The position numbers were made by a program, and so were the translations under genes. Below, in pieces: positions 16,735-24,550 of a stretch of DNA of 64,000 bases. Position 1 is the stretch's first letter. Every line of letters begins with the position of its first letter. This stretch comes from Terriglobia bacterium (GTDB lineage Bacteria; Acidobacteriota; Terriglobia; Bryobacterales; Bryobacteraceae): positions 62,001-126,000 of the forward strand of contig JAIQFI010000009.1 in the NCBI GenBank assembly GCA_020073345.1. Direction: 5' to 3'. The notes beneath the pieces are model-generated. The model saw only the letters and a list, made by a program, of their open reading frames with translations, was not told the DNA's origin and ran no database searches.

Positions 16735-17144
16735 AACTGAAATCGTTGCTTGTGGTCTCGAGTATCGTGCTGGTGGCCGCGGCGCAGTTGTTCGCGCATC
16801 ACTCCTTCGCGGCGGAGTTTGACGCGAATAAGCGCGTAACGCTGAAGGGAACGGTCACGAAAGTCGACTGGCGCAACCCGCATATCTACGTCTATCTCAA
16901 CGTCAAGGACGACACCGGCAAAGTGACGGAATGGGCCTGCGAAGGCGGTCCTCCGAACGTTCTGTTGCGGGAAGGCTGGACCCGCAATTCCGTTAAAGAG
17001 GGCGACGAAGTCACCATCGACGGAGCCGTGGCCAAGGACGGTTCGAAGCGCTGCAACTCCCGGTCTGTAAACCTGGCGGACGGCCGGAAGGTTTTCGCCG
17101 GCTCCTCGGAGGATAGTGCGGGCGGCGCTGGCAACAAAAAGTAG
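16731..17144 (+). CDS. DUF6152-type secreted protein (copy 3)
   Basis: A 137-residue protein with signal peptide, then FAHHSFAAEFDANKRVTLKG and KVDWRNPHIYVYL, the DUF6152 core. It is more charged at the C-terminus than the two copies at 2566 and 2975. Start ATG overlaps the stop of the upstream gene. It precedes a cytochrome c and a PQQ dehydrogenase, so a role as a periplasmic accessory of electron transfer is plausible but unproven. Confidence 0.78.
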   Translation: MKLKSLLVVSSIVLVAAAQLFAHHSFAAEFDANKRVTLKGTVTKVDWRNPHIYVYLNVKDDTGKVTEWACEGGPPNVLLREGWTRNSVKEGDEVTIDGAVAKDGSKRCNSRSVNLADGRKVFAGSSEDSAGGAGNKK

Positions 17145-17167
17145 TCCCGTCGTTCGAGGCTGAGAGG

Positions 17168-18046
17168 ATGAAGAAAGTCATCTGGATCTCCGTAGCCGCT
17201 CTGATTGCCGGCGGTATCGTCATTGCGCAGGGCCCCACAGGTCAGGCGAAAGGACCGTCCAAGGGCCAGGCAAAAGCTCAGCCTCGTGATCCCGCTCAGA
17301 GCCCGGCCTCCCAGCCTGGACCACCAACGATGACGCCACAGGCGTATCCGATCGAGCAGATTAGAGCGGGCGAGCTACGCTTTACTTCACAATGCGGCTT
17401 CTGCCACGGCCGCGATGCCGCGGGAGGAGAGACCGGACCGGACCTCACCCGCTCACATCTCGTCGCCGAAGATGCCGGTGGCGACAAAATCGGACCTGTG
17501 CTGCGCGCAGGACGCCCGGACCAGGGCATGCCTTCGTTTAACGTGAGCGACACGGACCTAGGCGCGATCGTCGCCTTCATCCACGACCAGAAGACCAAGT
17601 TCGAAGCGCTCGGCGGAGGACGCCGCGCCGTGGATGCCGCGGACCTGGCAACCGGAGACGCCACGGCCGGCCGTCGCTATTTCAATGGAGAGGGTGGCTG
17701 CTCCGGCTGCCATGCCGCCACCGGCGATCTCGCGGGTATCGCGTCACGATATCAGGGATTGGCCCTGCTGCAGCGGATGCTCTATCCCAGCAGTGGACGG
17801 CCCGCTCCGGCGCGGCCGAAAGTCACCTTGTCGCTCCCTTCGGGCCAGACCGTGGTGGCACCGTTGGCCAGCGAGGATGAGTTCACGATTGCAGTTCTTG
17901 ATCCCTCGGGAACGCGTCAGACATACGAAAAAAAGGCGGTGAAGTTTCAGATCGATGATCCCATGTCGGCCCACTTCGATCAATTGGGGAAATACACCGA
18001 CGATGACATGCACAACGTCTTCGCCTATTTGGACACACTGAAGTGA
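17168..18046 (+). CDS. Dihaem c-type cytochrome
   Basis: The 292-residue exported protein has two haem-attachment motifs, CGFCH (residues 76-80) and CSGCH (residues 178-182). After the first haem, GMPSF supplies a likely axial Met. A low-complexity Gln/Lys/Pro segment (residues 21-55) lies between signal peptide and first haem domain. The C-terminal 80 residues contain beta strands (RPKVTLSLPSGQTVV) as in cytochromes of PQQ alcohol dehydrogenases. It probably accepts electrons from the quinoprotein encoded directly after it: its TGA overlaps that gene's GTG start. Confidence 0.88.
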   Translation: MKKVIWISVAALIAGGIVIAQGPTGQAKGPSKGQAKAQPRDPAQSPASQPGPPTMTPQAYPIEQIRAGELRFTSQCGFCHGRDAAGGETGPDLTRSHLVAEDAGGDKIGPVLRAGRPDQGMPSFNVSDTDLGAIVAFIHDQKTKFEALGGGRRAVDAADLATGDATAGRRYFNGEGGCSGCHAATGDLAGIASRYQGLALLQRMLYPSSGRPAPARPKVTLSLPSGQTVVAPLASEDEFTIAVLDPSGTRQTYEKKAVKFQIDDPMSAHFDQLGKYTDDDMHNVFAYLDTLK

Positions 18047-19596
18047 GAAGCGCGCGCGCTCTGTTGAGTCTCGGCATCGGAATGGGTCTGGTGGCGTCTG
18101 CCCAAAATGTTGGCCCGAAGGACCTGCTCCAACCGCCGGCGGATAGCTGGCTCACCTTTCACGGCAACTACTCGGGTCAGCGGCATACCAACCTCAGCGA
18201 GATTACTCTGGAAAATGTCGGCAAGCTGCGGCAAGTTTGGCATTTCCAGACGGGACAGAATCAGCAGATCAAGGCTTCGCCGATTCTGACAAACGGCGTC
18301 CTCTTCGTAACGCTGCCGGACAACATCTGGGCCGTCGACGCACGCACGGGAAAGGAACTGTGGCACTACCAGAATCCTCCCAACAACGCGTTCCACATTG
18401 GCCATCGCGGTGCGGCTGTCTACAAAGACACGGTGTATTTGACCACGCCCGACTCCCACCTGATCGCGCTGAACGCGAAAGACGGGAAGGTCAAGTGGGA
18501 CGTCGTCATTGCCGATTCCAACAAGGGTTACTGGTCGACGAACGCTCCCCTGGTCGTAGGCAATCACGTCCTGGTTGGCGTTTCGGGCGATTTCGATAAT
18601 CTGCCCGGCCAGTTGAAATCGGTCGATGCGGATACCGGTAAGACGCAATGGATCTTTTACAGCACGCCTCCTGCCGGTGGTACGGAGCCCAACAGCGGCG
18701 GAGCTACCGGCGGCCAGATGTGGACCACCGGCACGTATGATCCCGACCTCAATCTGGTTTACGTTGGCACGGGAAATCCCACACCGGTGCTCAACGGAGA
18801 AGCCCGGCCCGGCAATAATCCCTGGACCTGCAGCATCGTGGCGCTCAATCCGGACACCGGGAAACTGGTCTGGGGTTTCCAAGCCTCGCCACACGATACG
18901 CACGATTGGGATGCCAACGAAGTGCCTGTGCTCGTCGACGCCAATTTCAACGGCCAGCCTCGCAAGATGCTGATGCAGGCCTCGCGCAACGGCTATTTTT
19001 TCGTGCTCGACCGGACAAATGGGAAGAGCCTGCTGACCACGCCATTCGCGACCGTCAATTGGGCCAAGGGAATCGATTCGGAAGGACGCCCCATTCCGGA
19101 TCCGGCCAAGTATCCCTCGAAAGACGGGGTTCTGGTAGCGCCCAACGAGAGCGGCGCCACCAACTTTCGCCCGCCGAGCTTTGATCCGAGGACTGGATTG
19201 CTGGTTGTGAGCGCTCAGGATGGCTACGGCATCTACTTCTTCAAATCCGAGCACGGGGCTTACGGGTGGGCCGGCGCGGATTATCCCGTCGCGGGCAGGG
19301 CGTTCCTTAGGGCCATCGATTATCAGACTGGAAAGATTGTGTGGAACCATCCGATCGGCGACGGCGCGGGCACCGCCGGCGTGCTGACAACGGAAACGGG
19401 CCTGACGTTCAGTGGCGACGTTCCCGGTAACGTGATGGCGCTTCGGACCACCGACGGCGCCACACTATGGCACGAGAACATCGGCAGGATGGGCAACGGA
19501 CCAATCGCGTATGAGCTGGACGGCCACCAGTATATAGTGGTGGGCGGAGGCGGCTCGCTGTACGCGTTTGCCTTGCCACTAGGAGAACCACGGTGA
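18043..19596 (+). CDS. PQQ-dependent methanol/ethanol-type dehydrogenase
   Basis: A 517-residue quinoprotein with eight-bladed propeller repeats (WAVDARTGKELWHYQ, IALNAKDGKVKW, VDADTGKTQWIF, VALNPDTGKLVWGFQ, DYQTGKIVW). Active-site features visible are VGTGNPTP for the calcium site and HDTHDWDANEVPVLVD, where the DWD segment holds the catalytic Asp. It starts at GTG inside the stop of the cytochrome gene. A signal peptide of about 20 residues precedes GPKDLLQPPADSW. It oxidises an alcohol or aldehyde in the periplasm, with the cytochrome as electron acceptor. No fused cytochrome domain is present. Confidence 0.88.
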   Translation: MRSARALLSLGIGMGLVASAQNVGPKDLLQPPADSWLTFHGNYSGQRHTNLSEITLENVGKLRQVWHFQTGQNQQIKASPILTNGVLFVTLPDNIWAVDARTGKELWHYQNPPNNAFHIGHRGAAVYKDTVYLTTPDSHLIALNAKDGKVKWDVVIADSNKGYWSTNAPLVVGNHVLVGVSGDFDNLPGQLKSVDADTGKTQWIFYSTPPAGGTEPNSGGATGGQMWTTGTYDPDLNLVYVGTGNPTPVLNGEARPGNNPWTCSIVALNPDTGKLVWGFQASPHDTHDWDANEVPVLVDANFNGQPRKMLMQASRNGYFFVLDRTNGKSLLTTPFATVNWAKGIDSEGRPIPDPAKYPSKDGVLVAPNESGATNFRPPSFDPRTGLLVVSAQDGYGIYFFKSEHGAYGWAGADYPVAGRAFLRAIDYQTGKIVWNHPIGDGAGTAGVLTTETGLTFSGDVPGNVMALRTTDGATLWHENIGRMGNGPIAYELDGHQYIVVGGGGSLYAFALPLGEPR

Positions 19597-20543
19597 TAAA
19601 AGCGCTCTGGTTGGTTGGCGCGTCTCTGGTACTCGTCGGCGTTTCCTGCGCGGCGGACCCGATCCACGTCATGCTCCTGGATGGCGAAAGCGGCGGGACC
19701 TATCACAAGTGGAATTTGATCACGCCGGTGCTCCGAAAACAGCTCGAGGAGACCGGCCTGTTCCAGGTGGATGTCGTGACCGCGCCGCCACCGGGCGGTG
19801 ATTTTACGGCTTTCAGGCCTGCTTTCAGCAAGTACGCGGTCGTTGTGTGGAACTACGATGCGCCCGATGAGCGATGGCCGGCGGAACTGAAGGCATCGTT
19901 TGAGAACTACGTTCGCGGCGGAGGCGGCTTTGTCAGTGTGCATGCCGCCGACAACGCGTTCCCCAATTGGGTCGCGTTCAACGAAATGATCGGCGTGGGT
20001 GGTTGGCGCGGCCGAACGGAGAAAAACGGGCCGTTCTGGTATTACAAGGACGGCAAGCTGGTTTCCGATCCAGCGCCAGGTTCCGCCGGTAGCCATGGCC
20101 AGCGTACGCCGTTTCAGGTCGCAGTCCGCCAAGATCACCCCATCACGAGTGGTCTGCCCAAGCTCTGGATGCATCAGGGCGATGAACTATACGCCAGGCT
20201 CCGCGGCCCCGGAAAGAACATGACAGTTCTGGCGACGGCGCGTTCCGATCCCGCAAATAGCGGCACCGGGCACGATGAGCCGGTCCTGATGACCATCAGC
20301 TACGGTCAGGGGCGCGTGTTCCATACGACGCTGGGGCACGATATCAACGCCCTGAGCTCGATTGATTTCGTCGTGACGTTTCAGCGCGGCACGGAATGGG
20401 CTGCGACGGGCAAGGTAACCCAGAAGGTCCCGGCGAACTTCCCCACGGCGAACTCGGTAAGCTTTCGTACTGATCTTGCCGCGATGGATCCGGGCTACGA
20501 GAGAGGCTTAAATCCTCTTGATGCCGCAGCCCCGAGGCGATAG
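19593..20543 (+). CDS. Secreted ThuA-like domain protein
   Basis: The 316-residue product has a signal peptide (residues 1-21) and the ThuA class I amidotransferase-like fold: VMLLDGESGGTYHKW, YAVVVWNYD, FENYVRGGGGFVSVHAADNAF, DHPITSGLPKLWMHQGDELY, MTISYGQGRVFHTTLGHD. ThuA proteins occur in carbohydrate utilisation regions; biochemical activity is poorly defined. The catalytic Cys of true amidotransferases is replaced by the sequence VHAAD. The GTG start overlaps the dehydrogenase stop (GTGA), placing it as last gene of the five-gene operon. Confidence 0.85.
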   Translation: MIKALWLVGASLVLVGVSCAADPIHVMLLDGESGGTYHKWNLITPVLRKQLEETGLFQVDVVTAPPPGGDFTAFRPAFSKYAVVVWNYDAPDERWPAELKASFENYVRGGGGFVSVHAADNAFPNWVAFNEMIGVGGWRGRTEKNGPFWYYKDGKLVSDPAPGSAGSHGQRTPFQVAVRQDHPITSGLPKLWMHQGDELYARLRGPGKNMTVLATARSDPANSGTGHDEPVLMTISYGQGRVFHTTLGHDINALSSIDFVVTFQRGTEWAATGKVTQKVPANFPTANSVSFRTDLAAMDPGYERGLNPLDAAAPRR

Positions 20544-20562
20544 CAACCTGTCGAGTTGTCTG

Positions 20563-21348
20563 TCACTTTCCGACCATGTGCTTCGGGTCCCGGTTGTTCT
20601 CTTCACAGATGCTTTCGATAAGATCCGTATCCGGTATCAGGCGCCAGGCCATCTTCACGGTCCAAGGCTTGGTATACGCCTCCGGATCGTCGATGGTGAC
20701 GTCGATGTCCATGTGCCCGATCTTCGGCCGGGAGAAACGTTCGGTGACGCGCAGGGATTCGGTCCCTGGCAGCCCTCGCATGTCGAGCCAGGTCTTGCCG
20801 TTTTGTCCGATCGTCTCTACGACGAAGGTGTCCTTGTCCCAATGGCCGATCGAATACCCCATCCATGTCGGCTCCGGATTCTTCGGAAGCGGCCGCCCGT
20901 CCGTGAAAATCTGCCGGTAGATGGTGCGCGATTCGTGCAGGAGCAGCGTCAGGTCTTCGGTCTGTACTAGCTTGAGACCGTCGGGGATATTGTCCTTCTC
21001 GGGAATTCCGGAAGGCAGGCAGGACACGCCGGGGTGATCCTTGCCGTTGTTCGCGATCCGCTCATTGTAGACGCCCCGGCCCCAGGGCGTGAGCGGAATT
21101 TCCTCTTGCTTCATGTCGGAGGCGAGGTTCAGCAGGTACTTGGTGATATTTTCCGGCATCCAAAACCCGGACAGATCGATCTTTCCGTAAGGCGTGCGCT
21201 GCGCGGGCGCATTCAAATCAACCTTGCCATCGGCGGTGCGCGGCACGTGCTTCCACGGATACGGGTCCCATTGTGCGTTGGCCACACTGGCAACGGTCAA
21301 CATCGCCAAGACAGCTAATGGAGGGCAGTGGGTTTTCTTAATTCGCAT
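20563..21348 (-). CDS. Secreted 'HMVGK' family protein
   Basis: A 261-residue paralogue of the genes at 15976 and 62113. It has a signal peptide ending near VANAQ, then RTADGKVDLNAPAQRTPYGK, DLSGFWMPENITKYLLNLA, GRPLPKNPEPTWMGYSIGHW, RVTERFSRPKIGHMDI, TIDDPEAYTKPW and the terminal HMVGK. The start at 21348 overlaps the end of the upstream gene by eleven bases, so the pair is co-translated. It faces the ThuA operon tail to tail. Confidence 0.75.
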   Translation of the reverse strand: MRIKKTHCPPLAVLAMLTVASVANAQWDPYPWKHVPRTADGKVDLNAPAQRTPYGKIDLSGFWMPENITKYLLNLASDMKQEEIPLTPWGRGVYNERIANNGKDHPGVSCLPSGIPEKDNIPDGLKLVQTEDLTLLLHESRTIYRQIFTDGRPLPKNPEPTWMGYSIGHWDKDTFVVETIGQNGKTWLDMRGLPGTESLRVTERFSRPKIGHMDIDVTIDDPEAYTKPWTVKMAWRLIPDTDLIESICEENNRDPKHMVGK

Positions 21349-22006
21349 TATCACGTTTGACCGGTTTCCCATAAACCTCAATCCAGGCGACGTCAGAGTA
21401 CCCGCCCGTGCCATGACCGCTTCCGGGAGTGAGATCGGCGAACCCGATCGCGTCGACCTTGCTCAGATCCACCTTGTCGAGCAGCGTCCCCTTGGTCTGC
21501 ACTTTGGGCATATCGAGTTTGAGCCAGCGCACTTCGGACAAATAGAATTCGCTCTCGTGATAGTCGAAGACGTTCGCATCCACGTAATCTCCAATGAGCC
21601 ACGTTCCGTCGGCGAGCTTCAACACGGGCCGAACTTCGTGGAATCCCGAAGTCTTGGTGTACCAGCGGATCTTTGCCTTGCCCGTCAGATCCACAAAGCT
21701 GCCTTTGTGACTGAGGGTCAGCGCGCAAGATGAGGCGCAGAGTCCGGTCCAGATGTGCGGCACATTTCCCTCGCTGGTGACACCGAAGTCTTCCTTGCCC
21801 GCGCCATAGATGTTCAACTGCAGGTCCGGGTTCACGACAAAGTCTTGCGTCACCGGCACATTGCCGGGGGCTTCCTTCCACGTTTCCTTAAAGAATAGTG
21901 GAGGCGGTGGAGGCGGTCCGCCCCTGCCGCCGCGCCCGGCGGGTGGTTGCGCCAACGCGCCTATAGCCGTACCCAATAAGATCAAAGTAAGGATCTGTCG
22001 TTTCAC
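21338..22006 (-). CDS. Secreted protein, carbohydrate-binding-like beta sandwich
   Basis: The product (about 222 residues) starts with a signal peptide and a Gly/Pro-rich stretch (PAGRGGRGGPPPPPP). The body has the strand pattern of a jelly-roll sugar-binding module: FKETWKEAP, LNIYGAGKEDFGV, KAKIRWYTKTSGFHEVRP, VDAIGFADLTPG, SDVAWIEVYGKPV. No catalytic residues are seen. The GTG at 22006 is preferred over upstream ATGs because GGAGG sits five bases before it. It is co-transcribed with the HMVGK family gene, so the two may act on the same extracellular substrate. Confidence 0.6.
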   Translation of the reverse strand: MKRQILTLILLGTAIGALAQPPAGRGGRGGPPPPPPLFFKETWKEAPGNVPVTQDFVVNPDLQLNIYGAGKEDFGVTSEGNVPHIWTGLCASSCALTLSHKGSFVDLTGKAKIRWYTKTSGFHEVRPVLKLADGTWLIGDYVDANVFDYHESEFYLSEVRWLKLDMPKVQTKGTLLDKVDLSKVDAIGFADLTPGSGHGTGGYSDVAWIEVYGKPVKRDNAN

Positions 22007-22114
22007 AAGAACCTCCATATTCATGCGCAAAGTATCAGCCCGACCCGCGCCGCTTCAAGGAAGCTTATCACAACGCTCCCATTCATTCGTACGATTGTCT
22101 ACAATAATCCCACC

Positions 22115-23221
22115 ATGTCGAAGTTTCTTCCACAACGTTTGACCCGCCGGCAGGTCCTTGAAGTGCTGGGGATCAGCGCGGCAGCCGCTGCCATCCCGAG
22201 GGGTGCATTCGCGCAGGAACCAACATTTCCCAAAGGCGCGATCATCCGAACTCTCCTCAAAGACTATGCGCCCGAGGAGTTGGCGGGCGGCGCCACGCTG
22301 TTCCATGAGCACATGCAGCTGGCCCTCGATTTCAACGCGAAATTCGCAGCGGCGACAGCAGCCGCTCGAGCCGCGAATGGTTTGCCGCCGGCTCCTCCGC
22401 GTGGTGGCGGCGCCCCCAAGGGCGGTCCCCCGCCTACACCGCCACCGGACATCATGCACAACGTCGATTTGATGACCGATGAAGTCGCCAAGGTCAAGAG
22501 CGCGGGCGTCGCCTGTATTGTCGACGCCGGACATCCGGACATGGGACGCGACATCAACTTCATTCGCCAGGTATCGATGAAGTCCGGCGTCCCGATCGTA
22601 GCGGGCGGCGGGTTCTACTCGCAGCCGTTCTATCCGAAAGAGATCTCCACGATGAGCGAAGAACAGATCGTCAAGGCGCTCATCAAGCAGGCGGACGACG
22701 ACACGCTCGGCGTGTTCGGCGAAATCGGCTCCTGGGACGAAATCACCGCGGATGAACGCAAGGTGTTCCGCGCCATCGGCAAGGCGCACGTCGCCACGAA
22801 TCTCCCGATCTTCACGCATACCGGGATTCCCGGCAAGTCGGCGCTCGAACAGCTCGATATCCTCGAGGACGCCGGTGTCAAACCGGATCGCGTCGTCGTC
22901 GGGCACCTAGGGAATCTGGTGGACGCGAACATATATGTGCACAAGGCGGTTTGCAGACGCGGGGCGTTCGTTGGTTTCGATCGGCAGGGCGGAAACGGCG
23001 ACGCGCAGCAGGTGCCGATGGTCATGGCGCTCATCGACGCGGGTTTTGCCGACCATCTGATGTTCTCTGCCGACGCATCGAGCGGTTACTCGAAGACGTT
23101 GACGGTGTTCGCGCCGAAGCTGAAAGCCGCCGGCGTCAGCGACCAGGTGCTGCATCACATCATGGTCGACAATCCGCGCCGGTTTCTCGCATTCGTTCCG
23201 AAACGGCCTCGAAAAAGATAA
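22115..23221 (+). CDS. Tat-exported phosphotriesterase-family amidohydrolase
   Basis: The 368-residue protein begins with a twin-arginine signal (LTRRQVLEVLGISAAAAA). The metal-site pattern of the phosphotriesterase family follows: HEHMQ near residue 66, the bridging residue in GVFGEIGSW (a Glu where bacterial phosphotriesterases have carboxylated Lys), HTGIPG, VGHLGN and SADAS. A Glu at this place is known from E. coli PHP-type homologues. A Pro/Gly-rich insert (residues 92-115) lies after the first metal ligands. Substrate is unknown; a lactone or phosphoester is likely. It is divergent from the gene pair at 20563-22006. Confidence 0.8.
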   Translation: MSKFLPQRLTRRQVLEVLGISAAAAAIPRGAFAQEPTFPKGAIIRTLLKDYAPEELAGGATLFHEHMQLALDFNAKFAAATAAARAANGLPPAPPRGGGAPKGGPPPTPPPDIMHNVDLMTDEVAKVKSAGVACIVDAGHPDMGRDINFIRQVSMKSGVPIVAGGGFYSQPFYPKEISTMSEEQIVKALIKQADDDTLGVFGEIGSWDEITADERKVFRAIGKAHVATNLPIFTHTGIPGKSALEQLDILEDAGVKPDRVVVGHLGNLVDANIYVHKAVCRRGAFVGFDRQGGNGDAQQVPMVMALIDAGFADHLMFSADASSGYSKTLTVFAPKLKAAGVSDQVLHHIMVDNPRRFLAFVPKRPRKR

Positions 23222-23267
23222 ACCCACTCAGGAACATAGACACCCGCTTTAGTAAACTGTTGGCACT

Positions 23268-24530
23268 ATGGCGACTGACTCGTCCGGAAAGACTTCACGC
23301 CGTTCGATGCTTGCCTCCCTTCCTGTAGCGGCGGGTTTACCGATACTCACGCAAACCATCGCGACTGCGCAAGCTGGCGGCCCACGTCCCTTCCGGGTAG
23401 AAATTCAGAAGGCGACGATCGATCGTATTTTGCGCCGCGTCAAGGAGTTCCGATGGCCGGATCGGCTGGACGCGAATGACTGGCGCTATGGGGCTGACTG
23501 GGATTACATGAAGGCCCTCGCGGAGTATTGGACCACCGGGTTTAACTGGCGCAAAGCGGAAGCCAACCTGAATCGGTATCCGCAATTCCTGGCTCGCGTC
23601 GAGGATTTTGAGATTCACTTCTATCATGTGAAAGGACGCGGCCCGCGACCGATACCGCTCATTCTGACCCATGGCTGGCCGGGCTCGGTCTTCGAATTCC
23701 TCGAGGCCGTTGGCCCGCTGACGGATCCCGCCAGCGCCGGCGGCTCGCCGGAGGACGCGTTCGACGTTGTCATTCCGTCGTTGCCCGGTTTTGGTTTCTC
23801 ATCTAAACCGAAGGGCGCGCCAGTGGGCCCGCCGACTACGGCTCGGCTCTGGAACAAGCTCATGACTGAGGTGCTCGGATACCCAAAGTACGGTGCGCAA
23901 GGAGGTGACTGGGGCAATGCCGTAACCGTCCAACTGGCGCGAGACTACCCCGGGAACTTGTCAGGCATTCACCTGAACGCCGCCGGGGCTGCGGTCTCCG
24001 CCGACGGAGAACAAACCGAGGAAGTTCGCGAATGGCAACGCACATCGAATGCGTATCGAACGCAGGAGCTGGACTATTTCAACGAGCAGCAGCATAAGCC
24101 ACAAACCGTCGCGTTCGCGTTATCCGATAATCCCGTCGGCGCGGCGGCCTGGATGGTGGAGAAGTTCAAATCGTGGAGCGACTCGGGGAACAACCTGGAT
24201 CAGACGTTCAGCAAGGACCAGATTCTGACCAGCGTGATGGTGTATCTGGTCACAGAAACGATGGGGACTGGCGTCTGGTTCTACCGAGGATCCGCGGATG
24301 ACCGCCCATCGGCCGGGTCAAGGGCTCGTGGCAAGGTGATGGTTCCTACCGGGTTCGCCTCTTTCCCGAGAGAGATGCCGCCGTTGAATCCGCCCAGGAG
24401 TGCGCTGGCTCAGACTTTCAACTTGGTCCACTACACTAAAATGCCGCGAGGCGGCCATTTCCCCTGCCTGGAACAGCCGGCGCTGTTTGCGGAGGATGTG
24501 AGGCTGTTCTACCGTAAATTGCGCGCCTGA
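23268..24530 (+). CDS. Exported epoxide hydrolase
   Basis: The 420-residue protein has a Tat-like N-terminus (SRRSMLASLPVAAGLP) and an epoxide hydrolase N-terminal domain (RPFRVEIQKATIDRILRRV, FRWPD). The alpha/beta hydrolase core follows: oxyanion strand LILTHGWPGSVFEF, the loop SLPGFGFS, nucleophile elbow GGDWGNA (Asp nucleophile) and the catalytic His in RGGHFPCLEQP. It opens epoxides to diols by an alkyl-enzyme intermediate. Export is less usual for the family. It lies 46 bases after the phosphotriesterase homologue in the same direction. Confidence 0.88.
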   Translation: MATDSSGKTSRRSMLASLPVAAGLPILTQTIATAQAGGPRPFRVEIQKATIDRILRRVKEFRWPDRLDANDWRYGADWDYMKALAEYWTTGFNWRKAEANLNRYPQFLARVEDFEIHFYHVKGRGPRPIPLILTHGWPGSVFEFLEAVGPLTDPASAGGSPEDAFDVVIPSLPGFGFSSKPKGAPVGPPTTARLWNKLMTEVLGYPKYGAQGGDWGNAVTVQLARDYPGNLSGIHLNAAGAAVSADGEQTEEVREWQRTSNAYRTQELDYFNEQQHKPQTVAFALSDNPVGAAAWMVEKFKSWSDSGNNLDQTFSKDQILTSVMVYLVTETMGTGVWFYRGSADDRPSAGSRARGKVMVPTGFASFPREMPPLNPPRSALAQTFNLVHYTKMPRGGHFPCLEQPALFAEDVRLFYRKLRA

Positions 24531-24550
24531 ACCGTGAACCAAAAACCGCA

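Noticed and set aside
18025-19350. Long minus-strand open frame opposite the PQQ dehydrogenase
   Set aside because: Antisense to a clearly coding gene; Arg/Val-rich composition is that of a shadow frame.
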